From contig OX344749.2 of NCBI GenBank assembly GCA_947034885.2, positions 9,191,501 to 9,255,500 on the forward strand: a DNA stretch of 64,000 bases. The letters are read 5' to 3'. Origin of the DNA: Thuidium tamariscinum. Lineage: Eukaryota; Streptophyta; Bryopsida; Hypnales; Thuidiaceae. The notes beneath the pieces were generated by a model. It was not told where the DNA came from, did not search any database, and saw only the letters and a program-made list of their open reading frames with translations. Positions 36,246-46,716 of this stretch are shown piece after piece. The number at the start of each line of letters is the position of its first letter. Position 1 is the first letter of the stretch. The translations under genes and the position numbers were made by a program.

Positions 36246-38303
36246 TTATTCTATTGGAAGTGGTTGGTTGTTTTCAATTCTTCTTTTATGTAGAATGATT
36301 GATCCAGCATATTGTATGGCTATGGTATTGATTGTTTTGAAAGTTTGTGTTAGAGCAGTTTCTGTTAATTTAAGTTTGGCTTCAAGGATTTTCATTGAAG
36401 GAATGTGTGTTGTTCCTCTAGCTCCTGCTATAATGACAATAAGTGGATCTATTTTCCATCCTTGGGCCGCAATACTATTTATTAATGGTTGGTATTTTTG
36501 AATTTTATTATCTATGGTTGTTTGTGCAAATCTGTCATTAGAGTATGTAAATTCAATGAATTGTATTGTGAGATTATTATCTGGGATATTTGGTGGGTTG
36601 CTTTGGTAGGAGAGTCCTTTAATCCAGAAGATATCCGGTTTAAATCTAACGTTACAATGACATCTTTGTCTTTGGCAAGAGCAAGGTAACAACCATGGGG
36701 GGACTGTGTTTTCTTGTGGATTATTATTGAATGATCCTGCATTCATGAGAGTATAATATCTACTATTTTTGGTAGATAGGATTAGTTTTCTCAATTCCCA
36801 TACTGCTTTGTTATGTCTTTTGACACGAAGGGCATGAATATGATGTTGTTTGCATTTTAAGAGTACATGGAGCCATGTGTCTACGTCATGAGAGTTACAA
36901 ATGGAGCATGTGATGGATGGAAATCTCTCAATCCCAAAAAATAATTGTTTTCTAGCATTCCCCATGTATTGGCCGGTGCGGAATTTTAGTAGACTTGTTT
37001 TTTGTGAGTCGGTTATTTCAGGGTTTGACCAAAATTCATTAGAGAGGTCCTTATGTATATTGGGGTTAAGGGTCCATTTACTAATGTTAGGGAATCGTTG
37101 TGCCATTATTTCAAGATTTTTATCATGATCATGTTTGATGATGTATGTTCCTAAGCATCTAACTGGACCTTTGTCAGGTCGATGGGCTGGACCTGGCCAT
37201 TCATCTTTTTGGTAATAGAATGGAGTAGTATGTGCAAATTCATAATTTTTTGAGGCAAATTTGTATTCTTTTGTTGTGCCATGTTTTGCAAGTTTGTCAG
37301 CTTGTTCATTGCCTACAATATTAGTGTGGCCTTTAATTTTAGAAATTGTTGTAGGTTGTGTACGGTTTTGAAGCATTTCTACTATAGATTCCAATATAAT
37401 TTTGTTTGCATGGTTGCGATGTAGAGTTGGGTGTTTTAGTTGTGTATTAAGGACATATAGACAGTTTAGGCAATCAGTGAATATGTAGGCAGGTTCATGT
37501 GGATATTGGGTAGTGATTATGCGTAGAGTTTTGTGTATGGCCATGAGCTCAACTCTAAAAATGGTTTGTAAACCAGGAAGTCGTTTAGAGATCTGAATTT
37601 CTTCTTTGAAAGAGTTGTATATACCGTATCCTGCTTTTTCGCGTATCCAATGTCCATCTGCATGTTGTTGTGGTGGTATAAATGAACCATCTGTGTAGTA
37701 GCTATATTGTGGTGGAAACTTTAATTGAGGGATAGATGTATACGTTGGTAATGGGGGGGTATATAAATTTATTGGATTATAGTTGATTTTATAAGTGAGT
37801 TTTTTCCAATTTGAATTCTTTTTTACTATTACCTTACTAGGTGTTGGTGCAGCAATTTGTGTGTGATATTGTGGTATTTGCATATTTTGGAGGATTTTTG
37901 TGAGGGAGTCTAGTTGGTTGGGTGGGCCAATATTGTGGTTTTGGTGATGTATGCATAGAATATGGATTGCCAGAGGCTTAGTATGTGGTTGTTTGTTTAG
38001 TTCAATTGGAATTGTTGGTTTTTCATATGTAATAGTGTCCGCAGCAAAATGTGCAATAACGTGTGTATCTTCAAATGGTCCAATATATGGGGAGAAGTTG
38101 TGGTACCAATTTATATCCGGTATGACTAATATAGTTATGGTGTTTAGATCATGTTTGGCGGCTAGTCTTGCCCAATGTAGTGCTTGTTGGGCCGTTTCTT
38201 CGTTTTGTGGATGTGCAAAACCTTTACCTTTCCATTTGTATTGAAATGCTTTGCCGAGTGATCCAAATACTTTATCTCTTTCAAAGAGAGTAAAATTGTG
38301 TGA
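36246..38303 (-). CDS. Retroelement ORF: RNase H, CCHC motif, RLE-like domain
   Basis: The frame is open from 38303 to the stop at 36246; the first ATG at 37883 gives 545 aa. Numbered from that Met, the RNase H core has YTDGSF (D65), FRVELMA (E112), IFTDCLNCL (D137) and GNEQADKLAKHG (D196), so all four acidic residues are present. A C-x2-C-x9-H-x4-C motif lies at C326, C329, H339 and C344, and a second cysteine cluster CSCQRQRCHC at 401-410. The C-terminus has KPDI (D417), QFIEFTY (E444), K460 and KYQPLI (463-468), then IIAGARG (484-490), which resembles the R2-type restriction-like endonuclease. Upstream of Met37883 the frame continues about 140 codons with a possible degenerate methyltransferase-like segment. 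This part is probably made as part of a polyprotein with the upstream frame, not from its own ATG. Confidence 0.8.
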   Translation of the reverse strand, partial: SHNFTLFERDKVFGSLGKAFQYKWKGKGFAHPQNEETAQQALHWARLAAKHDLNTITILVIPDINWYHNFSPYIGPFEDTHVIAHFAADTITYEKPTIPIELNKQPHTKPLAIHILCIHHQNHNIGPPNQLDSLTKILQNMQIPQYHTQIAAPTPSKVIVKKNSNWKKLTYKINYNPINLYTPPLPTYTSIPQLKFPPQYSYYTDGSFIPPQQHADGHWIREKAGYGIYNSFKEEIQISKRLPGLQTIFRVELMAIHKTLRIITTQYPHEPAYIFTDCLNCLYVLNTQLKHPTLHRNHANKIILESIVEMLQNRTQPTTISKIKGHTNIVGNEQADKLAKHGTTKEYKFASKNYEFAHTTPFYYQKDEWPGPAHRPDKGPVRCLGTYIIKHDHDKNLEIMAQRFPNISKWTLNPNIHKDLSNEFWSNPEITDSQKTSLLKFRTGQYMGNARKQLFFGIERFPSITCSICNSHDVDTWLHVLLKCKQHHIHALRVKRHNKAVWELRKLILSTKNSRYYTLMNAGSFNNNPQENTVPPWLLPCSCQRQRCHCNVRFKPDIFWIKGLSYQSNPPNIPDNNLTIQFIEFTYSNDRFAQTTIDNKIQKYQPLINSIAAQGWKIDPLIVIIAGARGTTHIPSMKILEAKLKLTETALTQTFKTINTIAIQYAGSIILHKRRIENNQPLPIE

Positions 38304-39477
38304 TTAGTGTGGAGCAGGTGATTGGTGATGAGAAATATGAATGGGAGATGTCAAATGCTTTTGTTAAGGAATCTAAGATGTTTTGTGGAAGGGAGTATTG
38401 CGACGTACTTAGTGTGTTTTTATTCAATTTCTTATATTTGTAACGTTGATATAGCCATGTGATCTCGGTTTCAAATGATTGTGTAGGTGGTGTTAAGCCA
38501 TGCGTATTATGAATAGCAGTTTGATATTGTTTCCATAGCCATTGTAATCTAGTGGTTGGAATAGTTATGAGGTAGTTACCGGTGTCAAGGTATATATGTG
38601 TTAGTTCATTTTGTGTTATTATGGTAGGTGTGTTTGTTATTATGTCTTTGTCTAGATTACATTCATTAGTTGAGATTTGCATAAGTGGAATTATTGTTGG
38701 GGGTGGGATAAATCTAGTATCTCTAGATTGCTCATGGTTAAAGTTAACCATGATAAGGTTTTTGTAGTATTTGTGTTGTTGTTTTGTATAATATTGTGTT
38801 AGTAGGTTGATGTTGTGTGCAATTACCGTTGGGTGATTAAATGGGAAAAGATGCCTTTGTGGTAGCCATTTACTGTAAGTGGTATTGTTTTCAAGTGTCC
38901 ATTGGCATAGATATATATTAAATTTTTTAGGGATTTTGTATTTGTCTTTGATTTCTTTGATTTGATGATCTATTATAATGTATATGGGGAAGCTAAGTGG
39001 GTTGTTTTGAATATGTAGAGGTGGATTTTGTTGTTGTGGTATTTGTATTGGTGGTGGATGTGGAGGGCTATTTGAAGTCCTGGGGATTAAATTATGGTTA
39101 TTTGAGATGTATTGTGCTTTTAGAGTTCTTGGTAGCGGGTGTCTTGGACAAGGTTGTAAACATTCAGGTGTACATTGTGGATAACAGAAAAGTTGTTCAG
39201 CTATATTTAAAGCAACTTTTTCAATTTTGGTTGGAGTTTTGTAGTATATTTTGAAGTCTTGGGGTGACATTAAATGTGTACCATTTGGAAGTGTAATGTG
39301 TTTAATTTTATATATGTTATGTAAAAGGAGTTTATGTAGCATTTTAAAGGAAAGTTTGGAATTTATATGTGGTAGAATAAGGGTGGTTTGTGACATCCAT
39401 TCTTTTTCAAGTTGTGTTGGGTGTAGTTGAAAGTTATCTATTACACTCATGAGGTGGATGTTTGCTTCATGGAGGGA
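38281..39477 (-). CDS. Retroelement ORF: post-RT region with Cys/His motif
   Basis: Open from 39477, first ATG at 39450 (389 aa), ending in TGA at 38281. The N-terminus has the style of the segment following a LINE-type RT (LPHINSKLSFKMLHKLLL). A Cys/His cluster follows at residues 89-104 (C89, C93, C97, C101, H104), then a Pro-rich linker near 120-150. The end (SSPITCSTLITQFYSL) leads in sense directly into the +1 frame of the next ORF. The two overlap by only 23 nt (38281-38303) and the junction codons are CTT TGA. It is a fragment: the catalytic RT motifs are not in the window. No host function is implied. Confidence 0.6.
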   Translation of the reverse strand, partial: SLHEANIHLMSVIDNFQLHPTQLEKEWMSQTTLILPHINSKLSFKMLHKLLLHNIYKIKHITLPNGTHLMSPQDFKIYYKTPTKIEKVALNIAEQLFCYPQCTPECLQPCPRHPLPRTLKAQYISNNHNLIPRTSNSPPHPPPIQIPQQQNPPLHIQNNPLSFPIYIIIDHQIKEIKDKYKIPKKFNIYLCQWTLENNTTYSKWLPQRHLFPFNHPTVIAHNINLLTQYYTKQQHKYYKNLIMVNFNHEQSRDTRFIPPPTIIPLMQISTNECNLDKDIITNTPTIITQNELTHIYLDTGNYLITIPTTRLQWLWKQYQTAIHNTHGLTPPTQSFETEITWLYQRYKYKKLNKNTLSTSQYSLPQNILDSLTKAFDISHSYFSSPITCSTLITQFYSL

Positions 39478-39478
39478 T

Positions 39479-40752
39479 CACTACACCAATCGGTAGTAAC
39501 AGTGGGCGTTACACTATCCTCTCAAAAAGATGGGCGTTACACAATGACAATGAACTTATATATGGTTATGACTTTTATGAGAAATATTTTTTCTCTTTGT
39601 AAGTGTATTAGTGTGATTTATGTTGAAGAATCAGCATATACAACATCAATAAAAATATTCCTCCCCTTGCAAAAAATTGTAGCTATACATAAATTCATTT
39701 TGTAACATGTACTTATAGATCAAATCTATGTAGGAGAATGTAGAACCTAAGACATCAAGATATATTTTAAGAACATGGTTCTAAAGCCCATCAAAGGGTT
39801 CAATATGGGCTTTGGGGATCAAGCTCTCAAATTATAGCTTGAAGCTTTAGAGGTTTTTTTAACTACTAGTGTATTTACATTTTAGATATGAATGAATATA
39901 TACAATAATTCATTTATTCATGGAAGAGAGTGTACAATCCCCCCCAAAAGACTAATACCATCATAAGGTTTGTAGCAATTTTGTAATTTCATCTACAAAA
40001 AAAGAGCAATCTATAGTCAAATAATTCTTCAAATCATTCTATTGCTTTTCAAACAATTTTTTAATTGAATATCTTGAATCTGGCATTGAAGAAGATGAGG
40101 AGATTAAAGTGTTTGAATGAGTAGTAGCTCAAGTAACAAAAAATCAACATTATGAATGAACTTTTACTAAAAGGCATATTAGTCTTATTGAATATAAGAT
40201 TAACTAATAATTATCTATGGTGTTCAAATTAGAATTGAATCTATTAGAATGTGTATCAATAATTAAATAGAATAAATGGTGTAGTTGTGATTATTGAATC
40301 TATTTTCAAGAAAAACACTAAGAGAAGTTCCTACTATTGACATGTAAATAGTATAATTAATCAAATTATTTTCATAGTTCTATTCATTTACTTTATTTTA
40401 ACCTAGTGTTGTTTTTTTCCTTTTCTTAGCATCTTTCTTTTGTATTTCCAAGCGCATTCGTAATTGCATGTATTCAACACAAGCTTCCCTTACAACTTTG
40501 ATGTGTATATGATATCATTGCAATTATTTGTTATTATTTTTGTATGCAACCAATGAATGATGTCATTGCAAAGAAGTGTACAATAACAATTCCAACAAGG
40601 AGTTTATTCATTATAATTCTTTGAGATTTGTAAAGATCTTCATGTCTTCTATATTTGATTGGTGAATGTAGATTTGGAACTTCTTCTTTAAAATGAGACC
40701 TCCTACTTCATATATATTGTAATACAATTTCTAATTGGAAATCAATGTAGTG
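39479..40752. mobile_element. Possible CACTA-type element truncating the retroelement
   Basis: Starts CACTACACCAATCGG with two TGGGCGTTACAC subterminal repeats (39508 and 39530). A candidate right end TGTAGTG stops at 40752. GAT precedes the start (39476-39478) and follows the end (40753-40755), a possible 3-bp duplication. Only CACTACA is shared between the termini, no TGGGCGTTACAC copies appear near the right end, and I could not find the missing RT sequence beyond 40755. The left end is more credible than the right. Confidence 0.35.
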
Positions 40753-42689
40753 GATTGTTTTTGAAAGAAGTATAACATTAGAGAACATTAATCAAGTTTT
40801 CCTTATCATTGTGATTTGAACATGAAATAGATATTGTGTTTTTAGTCCTTTGATTTCATTGAACATTACAAACTTTGTTGCATCATTTTTTATTGTTATG
40901 TTAAAAATTGTCTCATTTATTGAAATTTGATATCTTGTAGGTGAATTGTTTGGTCTTACTTACAAAACAAGTTTTTCAATAAAGATAGTTGTTTGTCAAG
41001 TTATATTAAATGTTTTGTTTTGTTTTAGTATATAATGTGTAATGAATAGATGTGACGCTTGAAATGAAGCTCATTATCCGTTGAAGAAGACCACATTGAA
41101 TTGGATGATATATTGTTATTACTAAAATAATTGAAATTAAATAATAAAAATGATAGAAAATGAGGACTTTGGTAAACTTTATATTAATATATGAATCATA
41201 ATTTTTTTAATTATTATTTTTTATATTATTAATAGATTAAATCAATTATTATTGCACTCTTAATTGTATGAAACTTTCAAGAAAATCAATGTTTGCATTG
41301 TTAATAGATATTGATGATTAATTAGTATATCTATTATTTTAAAGACCCATTGTCACGCAAATTGTCTAGACCCATTGTCGCAAATATGGTCACGTTTTTA
41401 TCCATAACATCTCATCCAAAATATTTTTCATCCAATCCATATTCTCCTACCATAAGTTTAATTAATTTTACACTGCAATAGGTTTGTGTTAGTTTTTTTA
41501 TATGTATTGAGATTCTAAATGCCAAATAATTCTAATTTTTTTTTCATTTTATTTCTTATAATTATGATGAAATTCAAATTTAACATAAAAGTTACATTTA
41601 AGAGTCACAAATTCACTTAGACAAAGGTTTTTAAAATTAGATCATTGCTCAAAAGAGATAATAATTAAATTTTAATTAATTGAATCTTTCGCTACAAATA
41701 ATATTTTTGAAATTAAAAGAATTACTCTATTATTACAAATTTTTCAGATGAAAATTTTCTTTTTGCATGTGAATATTTAATTTTGGATGAATAAATGATC
41801 ATTCATCTATATTTTTCAAGTTTCATCCAAGTCTATGATTATATATATATAACTCTAGCATAGATTTCATCTTGCATTGCCCATATAAATGAAAATTTGA
41901 AAAATGTTTGAATCCTACTTTATAATAACTAGGGTAGCCCTTTTTTTGTAAGACCTTTTTATACTTATTACACTATTTTACAAAGTTGAGGTGCAAATAT
42001 CCAAATTTTTCACCTTCAATTGATTGATTATCGTCAAAATTGGTCTTTATTCTTAATAATTGGTTAATTCCTAGAGTTCTTTTATTTTTAAAGGTCCAAA
42101 ACTAGTTCACAATATCATCCTAAAAGTTCAACTAAAATCTTCAATCATATTTATTTTTTAACAAATCCAAAGTCTATAAAACCATTTAATTAACTTGTTC
42201 AAGTACATCCTCCAAAATTTCTTAAAGTAAATATTTCCACCAATTGCAAGTTTAATGTGTTTAAATTTTAAAATATAGACTTTTTGAACCCTTTCAATAG
42301 GTGAAGTTTTGTCTTTTAAGATTTTTAGAAAACAAACAAGCATGTTTTTATAACTTGTGCCTTTTGTTCAATATCTTAGAATTTTATTATATTATTAGCT
42401 TGCTAGTTTAGCATTGAAGTTTATAAAAACTTCTCATTTTTACAATATTCATTGGAATGATATAAAATAAAGTTTTAAATAAAGATTAGGATGATTAGCA
42501 TCCATGCCAAAAAATTGTAAAAAAAATATAAACTTAGAAAGTCAGTAGAGCCAAGAATCCAACTAAAGGATCCATAATTTAAAAAATCATTGTAGTAAAA
42601 TAATTTTAAAAACCAAAAAAAGAATCTCATTTAAGATATAGATGTATAAATTAGTATGAGTATATGTCGTGTATCATATACACAATATA
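40753..42689. other. AT-rich gene-free stretch
   Basis: Stops in all frames; AT-rich. It contains one member (41330-41492) of the dispersed TCTATTAT family described separately. Otherwise nothing supportable. Confidence 0.4.
41330..41492 (+). repeat. Dispersed TCTATTAT-start repeat, copy A
   Basis: Begins TCTATTATTTTAAAG after an A, carries CCATTGTCGCAAATATGGTCACG and TTTTTCATCCAATC blocks, and ends GTGTTAG before T. It is collinear by eye with copies at 43215-43359 and 57176-57365. A TC start after A and a CTAG end before T would fit Helitron termini, but I see no 3' hairpin. Confidence 0.5.
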
Positions 42690-43214
42690 ATTAAATTAAA
42701 AATAATATAATTTTTAATTCATAAAATATATATAATTCAAATTTTTTTTGTGAGTTGAAGTGCCATGAAACAAAGTTTGTACACCTTCTCATAGAGATCT
42801 TTCTAACAATACTACAAATGTAATTGGGGGATGCACAATTCAAGAATCTCACTATAAATGAAAAAAATTAGAATTTAATGTATAGAAACTCAAGGTCTAA
42901 AATTAACTCAAGAATCCATAATTTTTGTAGTATACACCCAAATACCACAAAACAAAGTCTATACACCCCTCCTCACACAAAACTTTCTGACGGCAATCAA
43001 AACACCACAAAACAAAGCGCATGCACCCCTTTTTATTCAGAGCTTTCTAAAAAATACCAAAAACACAATCAGGTGATATACAATCGACAAGATCTATAAT
43101 TTAGGATAATTTAGGATAATTTAAGATCTAAAAATAACCAAAAACAAAACACATCATATGTTAAAATGCCACAAAACAAAGTCTATGCATCCCTCTTGAT
43201 AGAAAGCTTTCTAA

Positions 43215-43359
43215 TCTATTATATTAAGTACAAATGGTTATAACCTCTATCACGACCCAATGTTACAAAAATGGTCACATTTTCATCCAAAATATTTTTC
43301 ATCCAATCAATTTTCTCCTAAGTTCAATCAATCAATACATTACAACAAGTTTGTGCTAG
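43215..43359 (+). repeat. Dispersed TCTATTAT-start repeat, copy B
   Basis: Begins TCTATTATATTAAGTAC after A and ends GTGCTAG before T. It shares the ACGACCCA, AATGGTCACA and TTTTTCATCCAATC blocks with copies A and C. It starts within the end of a unit of the AAACAAAG repeat cluster. Confidence 0.55.
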
Positions 43360-43712
43360 TAGTACTATAAATGCAATTAGAGGATGCACAATTCTAGAGA
43401 TTTTCACACAATAACAAACAAACAAAATAAAACAAACAATTGATTTTGATATGTAAAATAATTAAAAAATAAAAAACCAAATTTAATAATAATAATAATA
43501 ATATAACATAACATGTATATATACAATTTTATATATACATGAATATTCTATGCCATTCCTACAATATAAAAAATTAAAAATTAAAGAAGATTTCTAATGT
43601 TTTTAATTTATAAAACTTCAAAATTCAATATTTTTTTTGCTATGAGTAAAAAATGCCTCATGACAAAGTTTGTACACCTTTATTCATTGAGATCTTTCTA
43701 ACAATATTATTA

Positions 43713-44526
43713 GGGTGATTGCAAGAAACATTGTTCACTTTTCGTAGCGTTTTACTGGGGACTGCATTTTTGCCGCATAGTACTGCCAGTACTACGAATA
43801 CTATTAGTAAACTGCCAAATGTATTGTGCTTTTGACACGTGTACTGGAGTCAGGAGTCAGTGTGGCCATTGAATGACATTATCTTACATATTTTATCATT
43901 AAAAAAGTTTGACAAGTGGGCAAATGTGGGATTAAAGTCAGATGTGGGAGTACTATGTCTACGTAGCAGTACTTAGGAGCAGAAGATTGTAGTTTTTTTC
44001 AAAAAATACAGTGATCCAATTTTAATTCATAAAAAATCAAAAGTGATTTATTTATTTATTTTTAATTATGGCCATTTTTTCAAATCTCTTTATCATCACT
44101 TTCATCCAAAAAAATTAGAGTCACAATATTTTTAGAATTTATAAATGTGCGTGCCATTGAGCTATATTATATAGCATATATATCATACAAAAATAACTAA
44201 AAATTATATTCCAAACCATATTCATAAGTTTACTAGGTAGAGGAACACACCACCAAAATATCAATTCAAAAGCATTCATTTTGATTACTACAAATGTAGT
44301 GAATCCTTATTCACCTAATGTGTGATGAGTGGACAAAATTAATTTTTAAATACAAAAAAAAAATTTCCAAAATTTGAAAAAAATATAGAACCCTTAAGCT
44401 TGAAGTTATTTATATCCAATAAAAATTTCAAAGTCAAATCTTTTTGGACTCAAAAGTTATACTACAAAAGAAGAAAGTCGTTTTCATTGTGACAACAAAT
44501 AGGACCGGTGTTTCTTGCAATGACCC
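43713..44526. mobile_element. MITE with GGGTSATTGCAAGAAACA ends
   Basis: An 814-bp element with left end GGGTGATTGCAAGAAACA and right end whose reverse complement is GGGTCATTGCAAGAAACA, 17 of 18 identical. ATTA flanks both sides (43709-43712 and 44527-44530). Removing it rejoins a unit of the AAACAAAG repeat (TCTTTCTAACAATATTATTA to AACCGAGAGATGCATAG), which supports insertion. TTA within the flank suggests Harbinger, but the exact duplication length is uncertain. A solo GTCATTGCAAGAAA match lies at about 46730. Confidence 0.75.
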
Positions 44527-46159
44527 ATTAACACAACCGAGAGATGCATAGTTTTGAAGATGTCACCATAACAAAAATAGTAATAATAATATTATTATTA
44601 TTATTATTAATATTAAATAGTTTCATTTATCTCCAATATATGATTTTAGTAAAATTTTATAAAAAATCTCTTTATTTTCTAAAGGACTAAAATCATTTTT
44701 CTATCAAAAACCACTCAAAACTATCGTTTCTGCTATGTTCATCCAAGAAAACAAAAACAAAAACATTTTCCTAGAAATCTAACCATAGGAACTTGTACTT
44801 AACTTTTTGAGATTATGTGGTAAAAATTTCATAAATTTTAACAGTATAGATTGGAAGATATGAGCATTCTAAGTTGGGAAAAAAAATTGAATTGTGGTCT
44901 ATAATTTCACATGACTTTGACCACCATTTTTGGAAAAAATTTGCACTATGAAATTTGAATTAAGAAAATTTTATCTTCAAAAATTGAGTTGAGGGTCTAA
45001 GAAAAAAATTTCACAAAAAACACACTTTATTACGACTCTTTAAAAAATTGTTAATTGTAAGTAGATCCAAGATTGAAAGAAAAAATAAATGGTTAATAGC
45101 TCTAATATGGAAACGCAATAATCCCAACAATGAGATTGTTCTAGAAAGTAAATGAAACCTTTCCAACAATTTTTTTTAAAATTTTTTTTAAATTGCATTA
45201 AAAAATGATTCCTTCAAGATATTTTTTTGAGAAGATGTTGAAATTGCAAGAAAAACAATATTGTCTATAATTTTCTCATTACTAGTCCAAATAGTATGAA
45301 TCAAAGCTTCACATGTAGACAAAAAATATGTTATTTTAGATTTTAAAATAAAAAGTTTAAGAATTAATTTTGTCTTTTTGCAAATTTTGTTTTGTTGCCC
45401 ACTAAGTTCAATTTTTAGCTTCTTGTAGTATAACTTTTGCTCCCAAGCACCAATTGAAATAAAATTATATTCTTACAAAGCTAATCAATTTTTCTATCTT
45501 ATGAAAAAGTTTCAAAAAGTTTAGTTAAAAATTGAGGTCATAAGAACGTGCCCGAAATCCATTTTGTCTCTTGAGGGGACAATAGTCTCTCCTATACTTT
45601 CGCAAACACTCACTACAATAAGAAATTCTATGTTTTTCCAAATAGACAACAATCTTTACAACAATAGAAAATGTGTAGTTCTACAAATCTCACCAAACAA
45701 ACAAAATAAACAACATAATCTAATGTATGGACTAGTATGCCTCTACAAAAGTAATGGCTAAGACTTCCTTAATATCCCTAAAATAAAAGGAAAAATAATT
45801 TTCTAATTCATAAAAACTTCAAAATTCAATACCTTTTATATTATATGTACAAATGCCATGAAACAAAGTCCCTTGGTTATGGTGAGATCTCTAAAATCAT
45901 GTGTCCCTTGGTCATATTTTGATTACTATTAGAAAGTCTTCTAGAAAGAGGGTGCATGGAATTTATTTTGTAGCATTGGAAGACAATGACACAAGGCACA
46001 CTAGTCCATACATTAAATTAGCCAGTTGTTTTGTTTTGTTATATTTGTTCCAATAAGATCTTTAAAATTGTATATCCTTTGGTTACACTTTTACTACCAT
46101 CAAACAACCTCATTTAAAGTATTGACTAGTCTATCCTATTCCGTTGCTACAATATAATA

Positions 46160-46716
46160 CTCCCTCTGTTTCACTTAAATCCTCCAAATCAGGTAGAATT
46201 GTTGTTCTACTAAAAAACTCATTTTTCAATTTCAACCATTCACTAAGTGTTGGTTGTAATGAATGACCTTGTAGGGGCAAGTGAAACAATCTAGGAGCAT
46301 TCCATTAGATTTTCAAGCTTGGCCTTGCCCATATGAAGCACATTGTAATAATTACTCTTTTAAACACTAATGTTGAAAGTGCATTTAGTGACTACTTCAG
46401 CTGTGAAAATCTGATTACAAAGTCGACTAGATTTCTTTAATTGTTGTAGATATTTAGATTAGGGAATATGTTTCCACTACCCTTTAAATAATTTAAAATG
46501 ACAAAATCAACAACATTTACAAACTATGTTAAAAAAATAATACTTTTTACATGGATTTTGAATGTTTAAATGATAGCTCCTAAGCTAAAGATTTTGCATA
46601 GATTTAAGGGATGGGATTTTTGTTCTTGAATGCATATATTGTTGGCACTATGAGTAAAATTATAGTTAATCCTTTAGGAAAAAGATTTTAGGAGTTTTTT
46701 AGTAGAATAGAGGGAG
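46160..46716. mobile_element. Stowaway-like MITE
   Basis: A 557-bp element starting CTCCCTCTGTTTC and ending ATAGAGGGAG, with TA at 46158-46159 and 46717-46718. CTCCCTC ends with TA target duplication are the Stowaway (Tc1/mariner) hallmark. A second inverted block TTCTACTAAAAAACTC occurs inside both ends, shifted at the left by an insertion of about 30 bp. No transposase. Confidence 0.8.

Larger units (their letters stand above)
36246..39478 (-). mobile_element. 5'-truncated non-LTR-type retroelement (RNase H + RLE-like)
   Basis: About 3.2 kb of retroelement coding sequence on the minus strand in two long overlapping frames. The 5' part reads like the region after a reverse transcriptase; the RT itself is missing because homology ends abruptly at 39478, where a stop in this frame (39480-39478) coincides with a CACTACACC terminus. 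The 3' part encodes RNase H, a CCHC-type zinc motif and a C-terminal segment with the PD...E...K...KY pattern of restriction-like endonucleases. No LTRs are visible. Few disruptions suggest recent insertion or truncation. The clade is unassigned. Confidence 0.75.
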
